Assembly: GCA_031359995.1 (NCBI GenBank)
Contig: JANMAT010000001.1
Location: 1 to 12,667, forward strand
Length of the DNA stretch: 12,667 bases
DNA from: JANMAT01 sp031359995
GTDB taxonomy: Bacteria; Actinomycetota; Acidimicrobiia; Acidimicrobiales; Ilumatobacteraceae
Reading direction: 5' to 3'
Positions 6,477 to 12,384 of the stretch are shown here, piece after piece (position 1 is the first letter of the stretch; each line of letters begins with the position of its first letter). A program made the translations under genes and the position numbers. Below the pieces are notes generated by a model. It searched no databases. It was given only the letters and a program-made list of their open reading frames with translations, and had not been told where the DNA came from.

Positions 6477-7450
6477 TCAGTGTCGATGCGTCTGTGTGCG
6501 GGACGCATCGATCCACCCCGCCAGCCTCTCGGGATCGAATCGCAGGAGGTGCCCCCACTTGACGTACGGGATTCGACGCTCGGCGACCTGGCCGGGGTGT
6601 CGAGCAGGGCGACGAGCTGGTGGACCGACCAGGGGTAGCGGGCGACTCCCGCGGCCATGGCGGGCGTGGTCGATGTGTCGTAGCGCTTCGTGAGCGTCTG
6701 GTGGGGGCGGCAGAAGTTGTAGTGCATGTAATGCAGCGAGACGGCGTGCGCCAGGTTCTCGACCTTCTTGGAGAACCCGTTCGTGAGCCGTGTGAAGCGA
6801 CGCATACCCATGCGCATCGTGAGGTTGTGTCGCTCGACGTACGAGGTCGAGATACGCTCGGGATCGGGCTTGCCGGTGATCACGCGCTTCTCGATCCCGG
6901 TGCAGACGGCGGGCGAGTAGCGACGCTCGTCGCCCGCCTCGTTGCCGTAGATCTTGTGGAGCATGGCGAAGTCGACGCGGTCGGCGCCGAACAGCGGCTC
7001 GACGGTGGTCAGGTAGGGCTTGTGGCCGTCGGTGGTGATCTGCACGCGCTGGCCAGGCTTGATCCGCGAGCGGAGATCGGACCGGAAGGCGTAGCAATCC
7101 CGGTTCGTGCGCTCGCCGACGAGCCACGACGGCACGAGCTTCGTGTCAGCGTCGATCGCCGTCCACGTCCACACGTCGCCGTAGCCGGGCGTGTCCTTGA
7201 ACTGCTCGGGGGCGTTCTTCTGCTTGGCGTAGCAGAACGACCAGATCTCGTCGCACTCGATCACCTTGCACCCGAGGTTCGTCAGGGCACCGTCCTGGTA
7301 CTCGGCGCTCGCCGACCCGAGGTCGGCGAGCAGCTTCACGATCGTGTTCTTGGCGGCGCCGGTCACGCGGACCGTTGCGCGGATGCTCATGCCCTCGACC
7401 AGGCAGGACACCACTTGGGCTCGCCGTTCGCTGCTGAGCACGTTCGCCAT
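6440..7450 (-). CDS. IS1-like DDE transposase
   Basis: Starts MANVLSSERR with an N-terminal helix-turn-helix (about 10-45: VSCLVEGMSIRATVRVTGAA), followed by the DDE core: D67 (IECDEIWSF), D141 (ITTDGHKPY) and E206 (STSYVERHNLTMRMGMRRF). The conserved tail HYMHYNFCRPHQTL is present. This family is usually annotated as IS1-family transposase. ATG 7450 begins the conserved N-terminus; ATG 7459 is an alternative. About residue 288 the frame crosses the apparent end of the element (6588) and runs on into xis DNA in another frame to the stop at 6440. The last 49 or so residues are therefore host-derived and not conserved. All catalytic residues remain, so it could be active. Confidence 0.88.
   Translation of the reverse strand: MANVLSSERRAQVVSCLVEGMSIRATVRVTGAAKNTIVKLLADLGSASAEYQDGALTNLGCKVIECDEIWSFCYAKQKNAPEQFKDTPGYGDVWTWTAIDADTKLVPSWLVGERTNRDCYAFRSDLRSRIKPGQRVQITTDGHKPYLTTVEPLFGADRVDFAMLHKIYGNEAGDERRYSPAVCTGIEKRVITGKPDPERISTSYVERHNLTMRMGMRRFTRLTNGFSKKVENLAHAVSLHYMHYNFCRPHQTLTKRYDTSTTPAMAAGVARYPWSVHQLVALLDTPARSPSVESRTSSGGTSCDSIPRGWRGGSMRPAHRRIDTERPAETTPCLHR
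6477..6587 (-). pseudogene. C-terminal half of a split excisionase (xis)
   Basis: On the minus strand, just beyond the transposase unit, a frame reads VAERRIPYVKWGHLLRFD..., then PERLAGWIDASR and stops at 6477. This is the second half of an excisionase-type winged helix-turn-helix (recognition helix end, wing, DxxxLxxWI). The first half, ending HVRRLV, lies at 9028-9165 on the same strand. Joined, they give an 81-residue protein of normal Xis length in one frame. No start codon precedes this piece, so it is dead as a separate gene. Confidence 0.8.
6583..6587 (+). repeat. Left copy of target-site duplication (GCGAC)
   Basis: GCGAC here is repeated at 9026-9030 at the other end of the inserted unit. 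In the rebuilt xis gene only one copy is present, within the Leu-Val-Ala-Glu codons. Confidence 0.6.
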
Positions 7451-7465
7451 ACTGACCATTGTGCT

Positions 7466-7535
7466 TGAGGGATACGGAGAAATCAACCCGGTTGGCAGAG
7501 TTTCTTTCCGTCGGAATATCCGATATTATCCCTCA
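7466..7535. promoter_or_regulatory. Divergent promoter region with 9-bp inverted repeat
   Basis: TGAGGGATA (7466-7474) and TATCCCTCA (7527-7535) are perfect inverted copies, one just before each divergent start (transposase ATG 7459 or 7450, fic ATG 7538). On the fic side TATTAT (7524-7529) is a good -10 box eight bases before ATG, pointing to leaderless transcription. The stretch is visibly more AT-rich than its surroundings. The twin sites suggest one regulator or shared translation-start elements controlling both genes. Confidence 0.5.
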
Positions 7536-7537
7536 CC

Positions 7538-8710
7538 ATGAGCGATGACAACAAAGTTTCACCGCTGTTGTTCCGACCACCCAAGCTGACCGCTGCCGAA
7601 CGGACGGTCATCCACGAGATCGCGGACCTCCAAGAGAAGCTGGGCGCGAGACTCAGAACCCCCAACCGCTGGAGCGGGTCCCTCCGCCGGGCCCAGTTCG
7701 CTCGCGCCGTTCAGGGCTCAAACAGCATCGAGGGCTACAACGCCCGTCTGGACGACGCGGCCGCGATCGACCTAGGCGAGGCGCCGCTGGACGCAGACGA
7801 GGAAACGCGGCTCGCTCTCAAGGGGTACGCGGATGCGATGACCTACGTCTTGCAACTTCACAACGAGCCGAACTTCCACTTCGGCGAGCAGCTGTTGAGA
7901 AGTCTGCACTTCATCATGCTGAGCTACGATCTACGCAAGAGACCGGGGCTCTGGCGACCAGGTGCCATCTGGATCGAAGACGAGGCGAACGACCGAGTCG
8001 TCTATGAAGCACCGGGAATCGAGGCCGTGCCGGCACTCATGCGCGCTCTGACAAGAGGGCTTGACCGCAACCCCCATACCCATCCAGTCGTCGATGCAGC
8101 CATCGCGCACCTCAACCTGGTCATGATCCACCCGTTCAGCGATGGCAACGGGCGCATGGGTCGCTGCATCCAAAGTCTGGTTCTGGCCAGAAATGGCGTG
8201 CTCTCGCCCGTTTTTTGCAGCATCGAGGAATACCTCGGCGCCAACACCCGTGCCTACTACGACGTGCTCGGTCTCGTTGGACAAGGCAGCTGGAACCCTC
8301 AGAACGACACACGCGCCTGGCTCAGATTCATCCTCACCGCGCACGTCCGCCAAGCACGCACGACCCTTCGGCGTGCGCATGAGGTCGAACGAATCTGGCT
8401 CGACCTCGACAAGCTCGTCACCGCCCGCAACCTGAACCCGCGATCCACAGTGGCCCTCTACGACGCCCTGATCGGATACCGAGTTCGGAACGCCACCTAC
8501 CGAGCGACCGTCCTCAACGAAAGCGGCGAGGAGATCAACGAAGCATCCGCCTCCAGGGATCTCAAGCAACTGCAAGACGCCAAGCTCCTTGTCCCCTACG
8601 GCGAGAAGCGTGGCCGCCACTACACGGCCGGCGAGCCCCTGCTGGACATTGTTCGAGAGATCATGGCGGCGAGAGGGCCACGGGACGATTCAGATCCGTT
8701 CACCGCGTAG
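7538..8710 (+). CDS. Fic-domain AMP-transferase with N-terminal inhibitory motif
   Basis: A 390-residue Fic protein. The catalytic loop HPFSDGNGRMGR is complete (H198-R209), with H198 as the catalytic base and D202/N204/R209 for ATP-Mg binding. The N-terminal inhibitory helix motif (S/T)xxxE(G/N) is present as SNSIEG (S61, E65, G66), which makes this a class II, self-inhibited Fic. The target-docking flap lies before the catalytic loop. A C-terminal winged helix (about 300-375: SASRDLKQLQDAKLLVPYGE, then GRHYTAG) is typical of this class and may bind DNA. Fic enzymes usually transfer AMP to hydroxyl side chains of protein targets. The gene is intact, divergent from the transposase and inside the unit that splits xis, so it looks like cargo. 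The protein target is unknown. Confidence 0.92.
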   Translation: MSDDNKVSPLLFRPPKLTAAERTVIHEIADLQEKLGARLRTPNRWSGSLRRAQFARAVQGSNSIEGYNARLDDAAAIDLGEAPLDADEETRLALKGYADAMTYVLQLHNEPNFHFGEQLLRSLHFIMLSYDLRKRPGLWRPGAIWIEDEANDRVVYEAPGIEAVPALMRALTRGLDRNPHTHPVVDAAIAHLNLVMIHPFSDGNGRMGRCIQSLVLARNGVLSPVFCSIEEYLGANTRAYYDVLGLVGQGSWNPQNDTRAWLRFILTAHVRQARTTLRRAHEVERIWLDLDKLVTARNLNPRSTVALYDALIGYRVRNATYRATVLNESGEEINEASASRDLKQLQDAKLLVPYGEKRGRHYTAGEPLLDIVREIMAARGPRDDSDPFTA

Positions 8711-8956
8711 CCGATTCCAGCGGGCAGTCGCCGCCTTCGCCGCAATCGCTGACCGCTGCTCTGCCGTCAGCTTCGCCGCCCGCGCCTTGCCGCCCTTCTG
8801 CCCACCGAGTCGCCCGAGCGCGACGGCGGCAGGGTTCTTGTCCCCGATGTCTTCGGCCGGCGGTGGCGTGACCTTCTCGTCGCCTACCGACTCCGCGACG
8901 AGTCGAGCGGCGAGGCTGTTCACGTCCCGCGGGCGCTTGCTTGACCGATCAGGCAT
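8690..8956 (-). CDS. Small Gly/Lys/Ala-rich basic protein (unknown function)
   Basis: An 88-residue protein with a charged N-terminal part and a conserved-looking core PAAVALGRLGGQKGGKARAA followed by KLTAEQRSAIAAKAATARW. Small proteins with this core occur widely in bacteria and are sometimes annotated as histone-H1-like or as regulators; their function is not established. A nucleic-acid-binding role is only suggested by the basic composition. It converges on fic and overlaps its 3' end by 21 bp. A TACCGT box lies seven bases before its ATG on the minus strand, again leaderless in style. It belongs to the inserted unit. Confidence 0.75.
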   Translation of the reverse strand: MPDRSSKRPRDVNSLAARLVAESVGDEKVTPPPAEDIGDKNPAAVALGRLGGQKGGKARAAKLTAEQRSAIAAKAATARWNRLRGERI

Positions 8957-9025
8957 GACCTCGACGGTACCCCTTCCGGGCGATGCCGCCTACCCCGCCG
9001 TCAGGTCAAACTGACCCACTACCCA

Positions 9026-9030
9026 GCGAC
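9026..9030 (+). repeat. Right copy of target-site duplication (GCGAC)
   Basis: Matches 6583-6587. The bases outside the repeat on each side continue the xis frame, and the bases inside do not. Confidence 0.6.
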
Positions 9031-9165
9031 GAGGCGGCGAACGTGGCGGACGTCGACCCCGAGGTGAGCGGCCACGCTGCTGATGTCGAGAAGGGTCGGC
9101 AGGTTGGCGGCGGGGGTGTCCCCGAGCCGGGGTGCGTTGCTCCTGGTTCTGGGCGAGCGAGACAT
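9028..9165 (-). pseudogene. N-terminal half of a split excisionase (xis)
   Basis: ATG 9165 opens a frame whose last part reads TLLDISSVAAHLGVDVRHVR and then RLV. This is the helix-turn-helix half of an excisionase (HTH_17-like family). In the present DNA it runs two codons into the inserted unit and stops (VAG, stop at 9019-9021). The missing wing and C-terminus are at 6477-6587. The conserved helix-turn-helix is followed at precisely the right residue by the other half, so a single insertion explains the break. A truncated 48-residue product would lack the wing and is unlikely to work. Confidence 0.78.
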
Positions 9166-9341
9166 ACTCGGACTCTGCCCAACGACGCGCGTGAATCGGG
9201 AGATCGACGACCGGTGTCTGCACCTTCGGGGCGGTCGGCGAGCGCGCTCACTACATCGCAAGGCTTGAGGCCGACGCCAGCGGGGTCTGACCGACGGCCT
9301 CATGCCCCAGCCCCATTTTCGACGACCGGGACGTCGCCGCG

Positions 9342-9360
9342 GGTTCCTCGAAGAGGAACC
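9342..9360. repeat. Perfect 8-bp hairpin
   Basis: GGTTCCTC-gaa-GAGGAACC, stem of 8 bp with a 3-base loop. It is not followed by a T-run, so it is not a standard terminator. It sits 30 bp before the first TTCAACGACGC copy. Confidence 0.6.
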
Positions 9361-9389
9361 TGCACAGGTGCATGCCCCGGAGAGGCCGC

Positions 9390-9529
9390 TTCAACGACGC
9401 CCGGACCCGGTTTCAACGACGCGGACGTCACGGTACGTGGGTTCAACGACGCGTTCGAGGTCGTCGGTCAGTGTCGGTGGCGCACACCCCGAATTCGACC
9501 GACGCCAAACACTGGCCGTTCAACGACGC
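9390..9529 (+). repeat. Four direct repeats TTCAACGACGC
   Basis: Exact copies at 9390-9400, 9412-9422, 9442-9452 and 9519-9529, all in the same direction. The start-to-start distances are 22, 30 and 77. A degenerate copy (TTCGACCGACGC) lies near 9494. They could be iterons of a replication origin or sites for a regulator; the irregular spacing rules out CRISPR. Confidence 0.65.
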
Positions 9530-9762
9530 GTCCTCGTCACCGTCGAACCCCGGGGACCGCACTCACGACTGCTGCAGCGGACAGGACCCGCCGTCACCAT
9601 CCGATCGGGCCTCGGTCGGAGCACGTCTCGGGGACACGACGCCACCCGCCCGAACATCGTCGGCGCCGGCCCGCGGGTGTGCTGCCGCTCGCGTCGGCTG
9701 GGTGATCTCGTGCGCCTCCGAGGGCCCCCTCGTGGGCGCGTCTTCGGCGGTGCGACCCCTGG

Positions 9763-9798
9763 ATATACCCAGTCTCGTTGGTATATACTGCCCTGGTG
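9763..9798 (+). promoter_or_regulatory. vapBC operator and leaderless promoter
   Basis: ATATACC (9763-9769) and GGTATAT (9780-9786) form a perfect 7-bp inverted repeat with a 10-base spacer. The -10 box TATACT (9784-9789) overlaps the right arm, and GTG 9796 follows six bases later. Binding of the VapBC complex here would block RNA polymerase, the standard autoregulation of such operons. Transcription would begin at the start codon. Confidence 0.65.
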
Positions 9799-9990
9799 AG
9801 CAAGCACCTGATCGATGTCGACGACCACGCACTCAGCGCCGCCCGCGCTGAACTCGGCACCACCACGATCAAAGACACCGTCAACGAAGCGCTCCGACGG
9901 GCCACGAGTGAGCGCTCCCAACGCATCCACCAGGCGCTCGATGTGCTCGCCGCCGCCGACCTCGACGACCGCGAGCAGGCGTGGCGCTGA
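9796..9990 (+). CDS. vapB: VapB-type antitoxin
   Basis: A 64-residue protein with a ribbon-helix-helix-like N-terminus: HLIDVDDHALSAARAELG then TTTIKDTVNEALRRA, the pattern seen in VapB antitoxins that bind their own operator. The C-terminal part (ALDVLAAADLDDREQAWR) would be the toxin-binding tail. GTG 9796 is chosen because the frame upstream covers the -10 box and operator. Its stop overlaps the vapC start by ten bases, ensuring coupled translation. Confidence 0.88.
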   Translation: MSKHLIDVDDHALSAARAELGTTTIKDTVNEALRRATSERSQRIHQALDVLAAADLDDREQAWR

Positions 9991-10394
9991 GCCACCTGGT
10001 CGACACCAGCGTGCTCACCCGGCTGGGCCGACCGAGCGTCCGCGACGTGATCGAGCCGATGGCCCGAGCCGGGCGACTCGCCCGACCCCGCATCTGCGAC
10101 CTCGAGATTGGCTACGCCGCCCGCAACGCTGACGAGTGGGACCGTCTCATCGGCGCGTTGGACGCCTTTGAAGCGGTCGAGACGAGCGCAGCGCACGTCG
10201 CCCGAGCGCTTCAGGTTCAGCGGCTGCTGGCGGCACGAAGCCAACGAGGGCGAAAGCTCCCCGATCTGCTCGTGGCTGCGGCGGCTGAAGCGCTCAACCT
10301 GACGGTGCTCCACTACGACATCGACTTCGAGCACATCAGCGCCGTCACCGGTCAAGCACACGATTGGGTCGTCCCAGCCGGCACCATCGACTGA
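9981..10394 (+). CDS. vapC: VapC toxin (PIN-domain ribonuclease)
   Basis: A 137-residue PIN protein with all expected acidic residues: D8 (HLVDTSVLTRL), E42 (CDLEIGYAAR), D95 (GRKLPDLLVAAAAE) and D113/D115 (VLHYDIDFEHIS). It should cleave RNA with Mg or Mn and be neutralised by the VapB encoded just upstream. The GTG start at 9981 lies inside the end of vapB. The gene is intact and looks functional, unlike the decayed genes to its right. Confidence 0.92.
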   Translation: MALSHLVDTSVLTRLGRPSVRDVIEPMARAGRLARPRICDLEIGYAARNADEWDRLIGALDAFEAVETSAAHVARALQVQRLLAARSQRGRKLPDLLVAAAAEALNLTVLHYDIDFEHISAVTGQAHDWVVPAGTID

Positions 10395-10753
10395 CCAATC
10401 GACGACCAACGACCAGGCTGCGCCACCGCGTTCCCGACGTCGTTCCCGAGCGCTACGTCCAGCAGAGCTCGCCGGTTCCCGGGCGGCTTGTCGCTACCTC
10501 TTACCGGGTCGATGTCGGGTGGTGGTTCGGGCCCGCTGTCAAGCAAGCTGATCGCGTGAATCTCGTGGCACACGCGAGCCGTCAGCGGACCCGCGGCAGG
10601 GATTGGTGCGCCGCACGACCCGCGACCTGCCGGAGTCGCCAGATGCACCTCCGGATCCGGCCGGGGGGCGGTTGAGCCGCCAGTCGTGTCGGTCGGGGCT
10701 CGCCGTGCGGTCTGTGATCGTCGGGGCGAACGACCTGTCGGTGGCGTGACGTC
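10395..10753 (+). other. Intergenic region, nothing identified
   Basis: Some 360 nt between vapC and the TetR remnant. Open frames cross it on both strands but none reads like a known protein, and the 3' part of the TetR gene that should lie here is not recognisable. No repeat or terminator stands out. Confidence 0.4.
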
Positions 10754-11116
10754 TCAACGGGGATCGAGGGCGGCGACGACCTGCGCTCGGGTGAGACCGT
10801 TGAGCCGGTCTTCGCGGTCGAGCCCGTGCACGACGGGCTCGATCGAGTTGCGCTGGTCCTGTCGCTGCTCGTCGACCGGTGCGATGGCGCCGGGGTCGAG
10901 CTCGGACACGGCCTTCAGCGTGAGCAGGATGTGTCCTTGGCGTTCCCAGTGCTCGACGACGGCGGCGATGACGGCGTGGACTGCCTCGACCGGGTCGGGC
11001 AGTGCCACGGCGGCGCGGATGGCGAGCATCTGTGGCCCGCCAGCGCATCGAACCGACAGCGCTTCGAGCACGCCGAGCTTCGACCCGAACCGGCTGAACA
11101 CGGTGGCACGTGCGAC
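10754..11116 (-). pseudogene. TetR-family regulator, truncated at both ends
   Basis: The minus-strand frame reads VARATVFSRFGSKLGVLEAL, the recognition helix and first linker of a TetR protein. A typical ligand-domain segment follows (LPDPVEAVHAVIAAVVEHWE, then ILLTLKAVSELDPGAIAPVD, then VHGLDREDRLNGLTRAQVVA), and it stops at DPR, well short of a normal 190-residue length. The first 40 or so residues are absent because the DNA passes straight into the plus-strand acyl-CoA-dehydrogenase-like gene. It therefore has no start and no complete DNA-binding domain. Confidence 0.75.
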
Positions 11117-12196
11117 CGCGGACGAGCAGCGTCGGCTGCCCACAGGACTGGCCGAGGTGCTCCGCGGCGCCAGCGCGTTCGGTTTGTCAACCCCCCGCGA
11201 GCGCGGGGGGTTTGAGCTGCCCTTGGCCCGCGTCGTCGCCGTCTACGAGGCGTTGGGCCGCATTGATGGCTCGGTTGCCTGGAACATCTGGAACGGGAAT
11301 CTCGGCTTCAGTGCCGCCCTGCTGAGCGAAACGGCCGGTGACCGCATCTGGACAGGAGGGCGCGACCCGATCATCGCCAACTCCGCGCGGGTCACCGGAG
11401 CGGGCAGACCAGTCGGCGGGGGCTACTTGCTATCAGGCCGTTGGGACATGGTGAGCGCCATCGACGTCGCCGACTGGGTCGCCCTGTTCGGCGTGGTCAT
11501 GGTTGGCGAGGTGCCCCGCACCACCTCGGCCGGACCGGACGTGCGTGTCTTCTACGTCCCGGTGGGTGACGTCTGCATCCTGGACACCTGGCGCACGACC
11601 GGGATGCGCGGCACCGGCAGCAAGACGGTCACCGTCGACGATGTGTTCGTGACCGACGACCTCGCCGTCAGCCCGTTCGCCCCGGCGAGGATCGACCGGC
11701 CGCTCTTCCGCGTCCCTGCCTTCACGATCGCCTCGAGCGGCGCCGCGCCCATCGTCATCGGGATCGCCCAGGCCGCGATCGACGAGTTGATCGCACTGGC
11801 ACCGACGAAAGGCACCGACAACGGGCAGCCCCTCGCACGGCGGGCACATGCACAGTCACACGTCGCCCTGGCCCAAACGTCACTGCACGCTGCCCGGCTC
11901 CTGCTCCAGGACGCTGCCGCGGCGATCGACCACGCCGCCGAACGCGCCGAACCGGTGACCGAGCTCCTACGAGCCCAGCTACGCGCGGCCATGAGCTACG
12001 CCGCGACGATCAGCCGGCAGGTGTTCGCGACCTGCCAGCTGCTTGCGAGCTCGTCAGCCGTCTACACGACAAACCGCATCGAGCAACTCATCCGGGACGG
12101 CCAGGTCCCGCCCAACACATGCTCCTCTCATCGGTTCACATGGACATCGCCGGTCGCCTGAGCCTCGGCCTCGACGCCGGCACCCACGTCGTCTGA
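11103..12196 (+). pseudogene. Acyl-CoA-dehydrogenase-like flavoprotein, truncated and frameshifted
   Basis: The frame matches the acyl-CoA dehydrogenase / DszC-like flavin-dependent hydroxylase fold: RRLPTGLAEVLRGASAFGLS, ERGGFELPLARVVAVYEALG, RIDGSVAWNIWNGN, GGYLLSGRWDMVSAIDVADW, WRTTGMRGTGSKTVTVDDVF and a helical C-terminal domain. The first 20 or so residues are missing at the junction with the TetR remnant, so GTG 11103 is only a nominal start. Near 12110 the frame changes: the expected ending AQHMLLSSVHMDIAGRLSLG, then LDAGTHVV, is in the next frame and stops at 12196, while the unshifted frame ends at 12161. A one-base loss explains it. Substrate is unknown. Confidence 0.75.
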
Positions 12197-12287
12197 TCAT
12201 CGGCCGAGCGAACCACACCGCCGACGCGGCCACCCGGGAACCGGCGCGGTGTGGCGGGGTGCCCGCACCGGATCGAACGGCTCGCCT

Positions 12288-12384
12288 GTAGCCTCCCAGC
12301 TCGACGCCATCCACCAACACCCCGAAGACTGGGCGCGCTACACAACCGAACGCCGAGCTCGCCATCCGCGATGGCATCGCGTGA
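12288..12384 (+). pseudogene. Trace of a MazF-partner antitoxin (frameshifted)
   Basis: Just before the MazF-like gene one frame reads SQLDAIHQHPEDWARYTTER and the next reads AELAIRDGIA followed by TGA 12382-12384. Together they look like the tail of a small antitoxin with a one-base insertion near 12350. The stop falls inside the toxin start region, as expected for such a pair. No N-terminus could be recognised. Confidence 0.35.

Larger units (their letters stand above)
6588..9026. mobile_element. Transposase unit with Fic cargo, inserted in xis
   Basis: The segment between the two xis halves holds the IS1-like transposase (minus), a Fic protein (plus) and a small basic protein (minus). It is bounded by the direct repeat GCGAC at 6583-6587 and 9026-9030, which fits a 4-5 bp target duplication. 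If CGAC is taken as the duplication, both ends begin CTGG (left CTGGCCGGGGTGTC, right complement CTGGGTAGTGGGTC), a weak imperfect inverted repeat. Removing the unit and one repeat copy restores xis exactly. It may be one mobile unit carrying passengers, or an insertion followed by a second event; one copy cannot settle this. Confidence 0.65.
9166..9762 (+). other. Repeat-rich non-coding region
   Basis: About 600 nt without a convincing gene on either strand. It holds four exact TTCAACGACGC copies, a perfect 8-bp hairpin (9342-9360), the small palindrome TGCAC-AG-GTGCA (9361-9372) and two CATGCCCC copies (9301, 9371). A short phrase on the plus strand ending near 9290 (GERAHYIARLEADASGV, stop) reads like the tail of a gene, but I could not place it. 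Lying behind xis, this could be the control or replication region of the old element. Confidence 0.5.

Noticed and set aside
6229..6558. Minus-strand frame as an integrase remnant
   Set aside because: No recombinase motifs; Arg-rich translation; it overlaps the xis remnant in another frame.
9390..9529. CRISPR array
   Set aside because: The repeats are only 11 bp, the spacing is irregular, and there are no cas genes.
9594..10409. Large minus-strand frame opposite vapBC
   Set aside because: It is the antisense of two well-supported genes and has no domain.
10686..11102. Upstream extension of the flavoprotein frame
   Set aside because: This part lies antisense to the TetR remnant and reads like nonsense (Arg/Ser-rich); the family similarity starts only near 11110.
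11189..11212. Terminator: 10-bp GC-rich hairpin followed by a T
   Set aside because: AACCCCCCGC-gagc-GCGGGGGGTT lies inside conserved codons (STPRERGGFEL) of the flavoprotein, with homology on both sides, so the coding explanation suffices.
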